From contig NZ_OU957226.1 in assembly GCF_918731615.1 (NCBI RefSeq), forward strand, positions 682,001-746,000: DNA of 64,000 nt, read 5' to 3'. Under the pieces are notes generated by a model. It was not told where the DNA came from. It searched no databases and saw nothing but the letters and a program-made list of their open reading frames with translations. The position numbers and the translations under genes are program-made. Position 1 is the first letter of the stretch, and each line of letters opens with the position of its first letter. The stretch is from Flavobacterium sp. CECT 9288. Lineage in GTDB: Bacteria; Bacteroidota; Bacteroidia; Flavobacteriales; Flavobacteriaceae. This document shows, in pieces, positions 63,451 through 64,000 of this stretch.

Positions 63451-63990
63451 CTACAGTTTACTTTTTCGCTTATAGTGCAGTTGCGTTAAACCGGTTCCAA
63501 ATGTTTTGACTTCGATAAATTCAATTACTTGTTCAGGTCTTCCATCTTTAAAAAGTCTTGTTCCATTACCTAATAAAATTGGGATAACTGAAATTATAAA
63601 CTCATCTATTAAATCGTGTTTCAGTAGTTCATTTATTACTTCAGCTCCACCATCACAATAGATGTTTTTGCCGTTTTCAGACTTTAATTGTTTGACTAAT
63701 TCGTTTATGTTTCCTGTATAAAAAGTGGTTCTTCCTACTTTTTGTCTTTCAGTTCTTGTAATGACATAAACATCTCGCTTACCGTTATCGTAATGAGATG
63801 CTCCGATTTCATTAACTACATAGTCGTAGGTTCTTCTACCAATAATTATAGTGTCTATTTTTGACGTAAATTCTGCATAACCATAATCTTCTCCTTCTTT
63901 ATCTACAAGTTTCAAAAAGCTTAGATCATCATTTGGTTTTGCAATGTAACCGTCTAAACTCATTGCAATGAAAAGTGATATTTTTCGCAT
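63451..63990 (-). CDS. Dihydrofolate reductase/RibD C-terminal family protein
   Basis: The 179-residue protein has the fold signature SLFIAMSLDGYIAKPNDDLS, then IDTIIIGRRTYDYV, and the C-terminal half contains NIYCDGGAEVINELLKHDLI with SVIPILLGNGTRLF. This family (DHFR-like, related to the RibD C-terminal reductase) uses NADPH, but members like this are not proven to act on dihydrofolate or riboflavin intermediates. It is transcribed towards the tra genes. Whether it belongs to the ICE or lies outside it cannot be decided here. The gene is complete with its start codon ten bases from the window edge. Confidence 0.88.
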   Translation of the reverse strand: MRKISLFIAMSLDGYIAKPNDDLSFLKLVDKEGEDYGYAEFTSKIDTIIIGRRTYDYVVNEIGASHYDNGKRDVYVITRTERQKVGRTTFYTGNINELVKQLKSENGKNIYCDGGAEVINELLKHDLIDEFIISVIPILLGNGTRLFKDGRPEQVIEFIEVKTFGTGLTQLHYKRKSKL

Positions 63991-64000
63991 TTGTCTTAAA

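Larger units (their letters stand above)
5781..64000. mobile_element. CTnDOT-type integrative conjugative element, left boundary approximate, right end outside
   Basis: The element is recognised by RteC regulators, topoisomerase III, the mobA-mobB-mobC mobilisation set and the Bacteroidota transfer genes traA, traB, traD-traG, traI-traO and traQ. Three cargo or accessory blocks are visible: methylase-helicase and neighbours (11.5-18.4 kb), metal resistance (19.3-38.4 kb), and restriction/defence (45.0-53.3 kb). No integrase, excisionase gene of certain identity or second attachment site is in the window. The element therefore continues past 64 kb, or at least past the last tra-linked gene at 63.37 kb. 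Confidence 0.88.

Overview
The window looks like a member of the Bacteroidota, most likely a Flavobacteriaceae chromosome (Flavobacterium-like). The evidence is the gene order lepB-dapB-DUF5683-parB-parA, AT-rich intergenic DNA, Bacteroidota-type promoter boxes (TAnnTTTG, e.g. just before the tRNA), absence of obvious Shine-Dalgarno sequences, and a conjugation gene set of the Bacteroides CTnDOT type. The genus is inferred, not proven.

Layout. Bases 1 to about 5.8 kb are chromosomal backbone: the start of a WbqC-like gene, signal peptidase I, dihydrodipicolinate reductase, a DUF5683 membrane protein, ParB and ParA, then tRNA-Pro(UGG). The tRNA is followed by a small GIY-YIG nuclease gene and a decayed tRNA-like copy, bracketed by a 44-bp perfect direct repeat. 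From about 5.8 kb to the right edge the window is the left and central part of an integrative conjugative element (ICE). No integrase is present, so at least one end lies outside. About 6.1-19.2 kb is the accessory and replication module: an RteC regulator, two small helix-turn-helix proteins, DUF4099/DUF3945 protein, topoisomerase III, ORF6N protein, DUF1896 protein, a 1798-residue methylase-helicase, and a second RteC. About 19.3-38.4 kb is a large metal-resistance cargo, all on the minus strand. It has a divalent-cation part (Fur-family regulator, DUF6660, CzcA-CzcC fusion, CzcB, YnfA, methyltransferase, Zn/Cd P-type ATPase) and a copper part (AraC/HMA regulator, CopA ATPase, HMA chaperone, Cys-rich protein, DUF3347 proteins, DUF305, haem-binding protein, multicopper oxidase fused to a CopB-like barrel). 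About 38.5-44.8 kb holds mobilisation genes (mobC, mobB, mobA), a repeat-rich oriT candidate and traA-traB-traD. About 45.0-53.3 kb is a defence island inserted between traD and traE: a type I restriction-modification system with a PrrC-like anticodon-nuclease candidate between hsdS and hsdR, preceded by a nucleotidyltransferase/helix-turn-helix pair with palindromic operator-like sites. About 53.5-63.4 kb is the tra operon traE-traQ, followed by a small membrane protein and a dihydrofolate-reductase-like gene.

How it works together. MobA/MobB with TopB would process the DNA at oriT, MobC couples it to the TraE-TraQ type IV secretion channel, and RteC-type proteins probably regulate excision or transfer. 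The cargo gives the host metal tolerance and phage defence.

Points that deserve most attention are: (i) the hsdM-hsdS-PrrC-like-hsdR order, with an Arg/Glu/His spacing matching the reported PrrC anticodon-nuclease triad; (ii) 12-bp TAEL-coding repeats in hsdS; (iii) a recurring GACAAA..CT(A/G)CC motif upstream of several ICE gene groups; (iv) the GIY-YIG/tRNA duplication; and (v) two broken genes in the copper module, an amber codon in the AraC/HMA regulator and a frameshift in the HMA chaperone.
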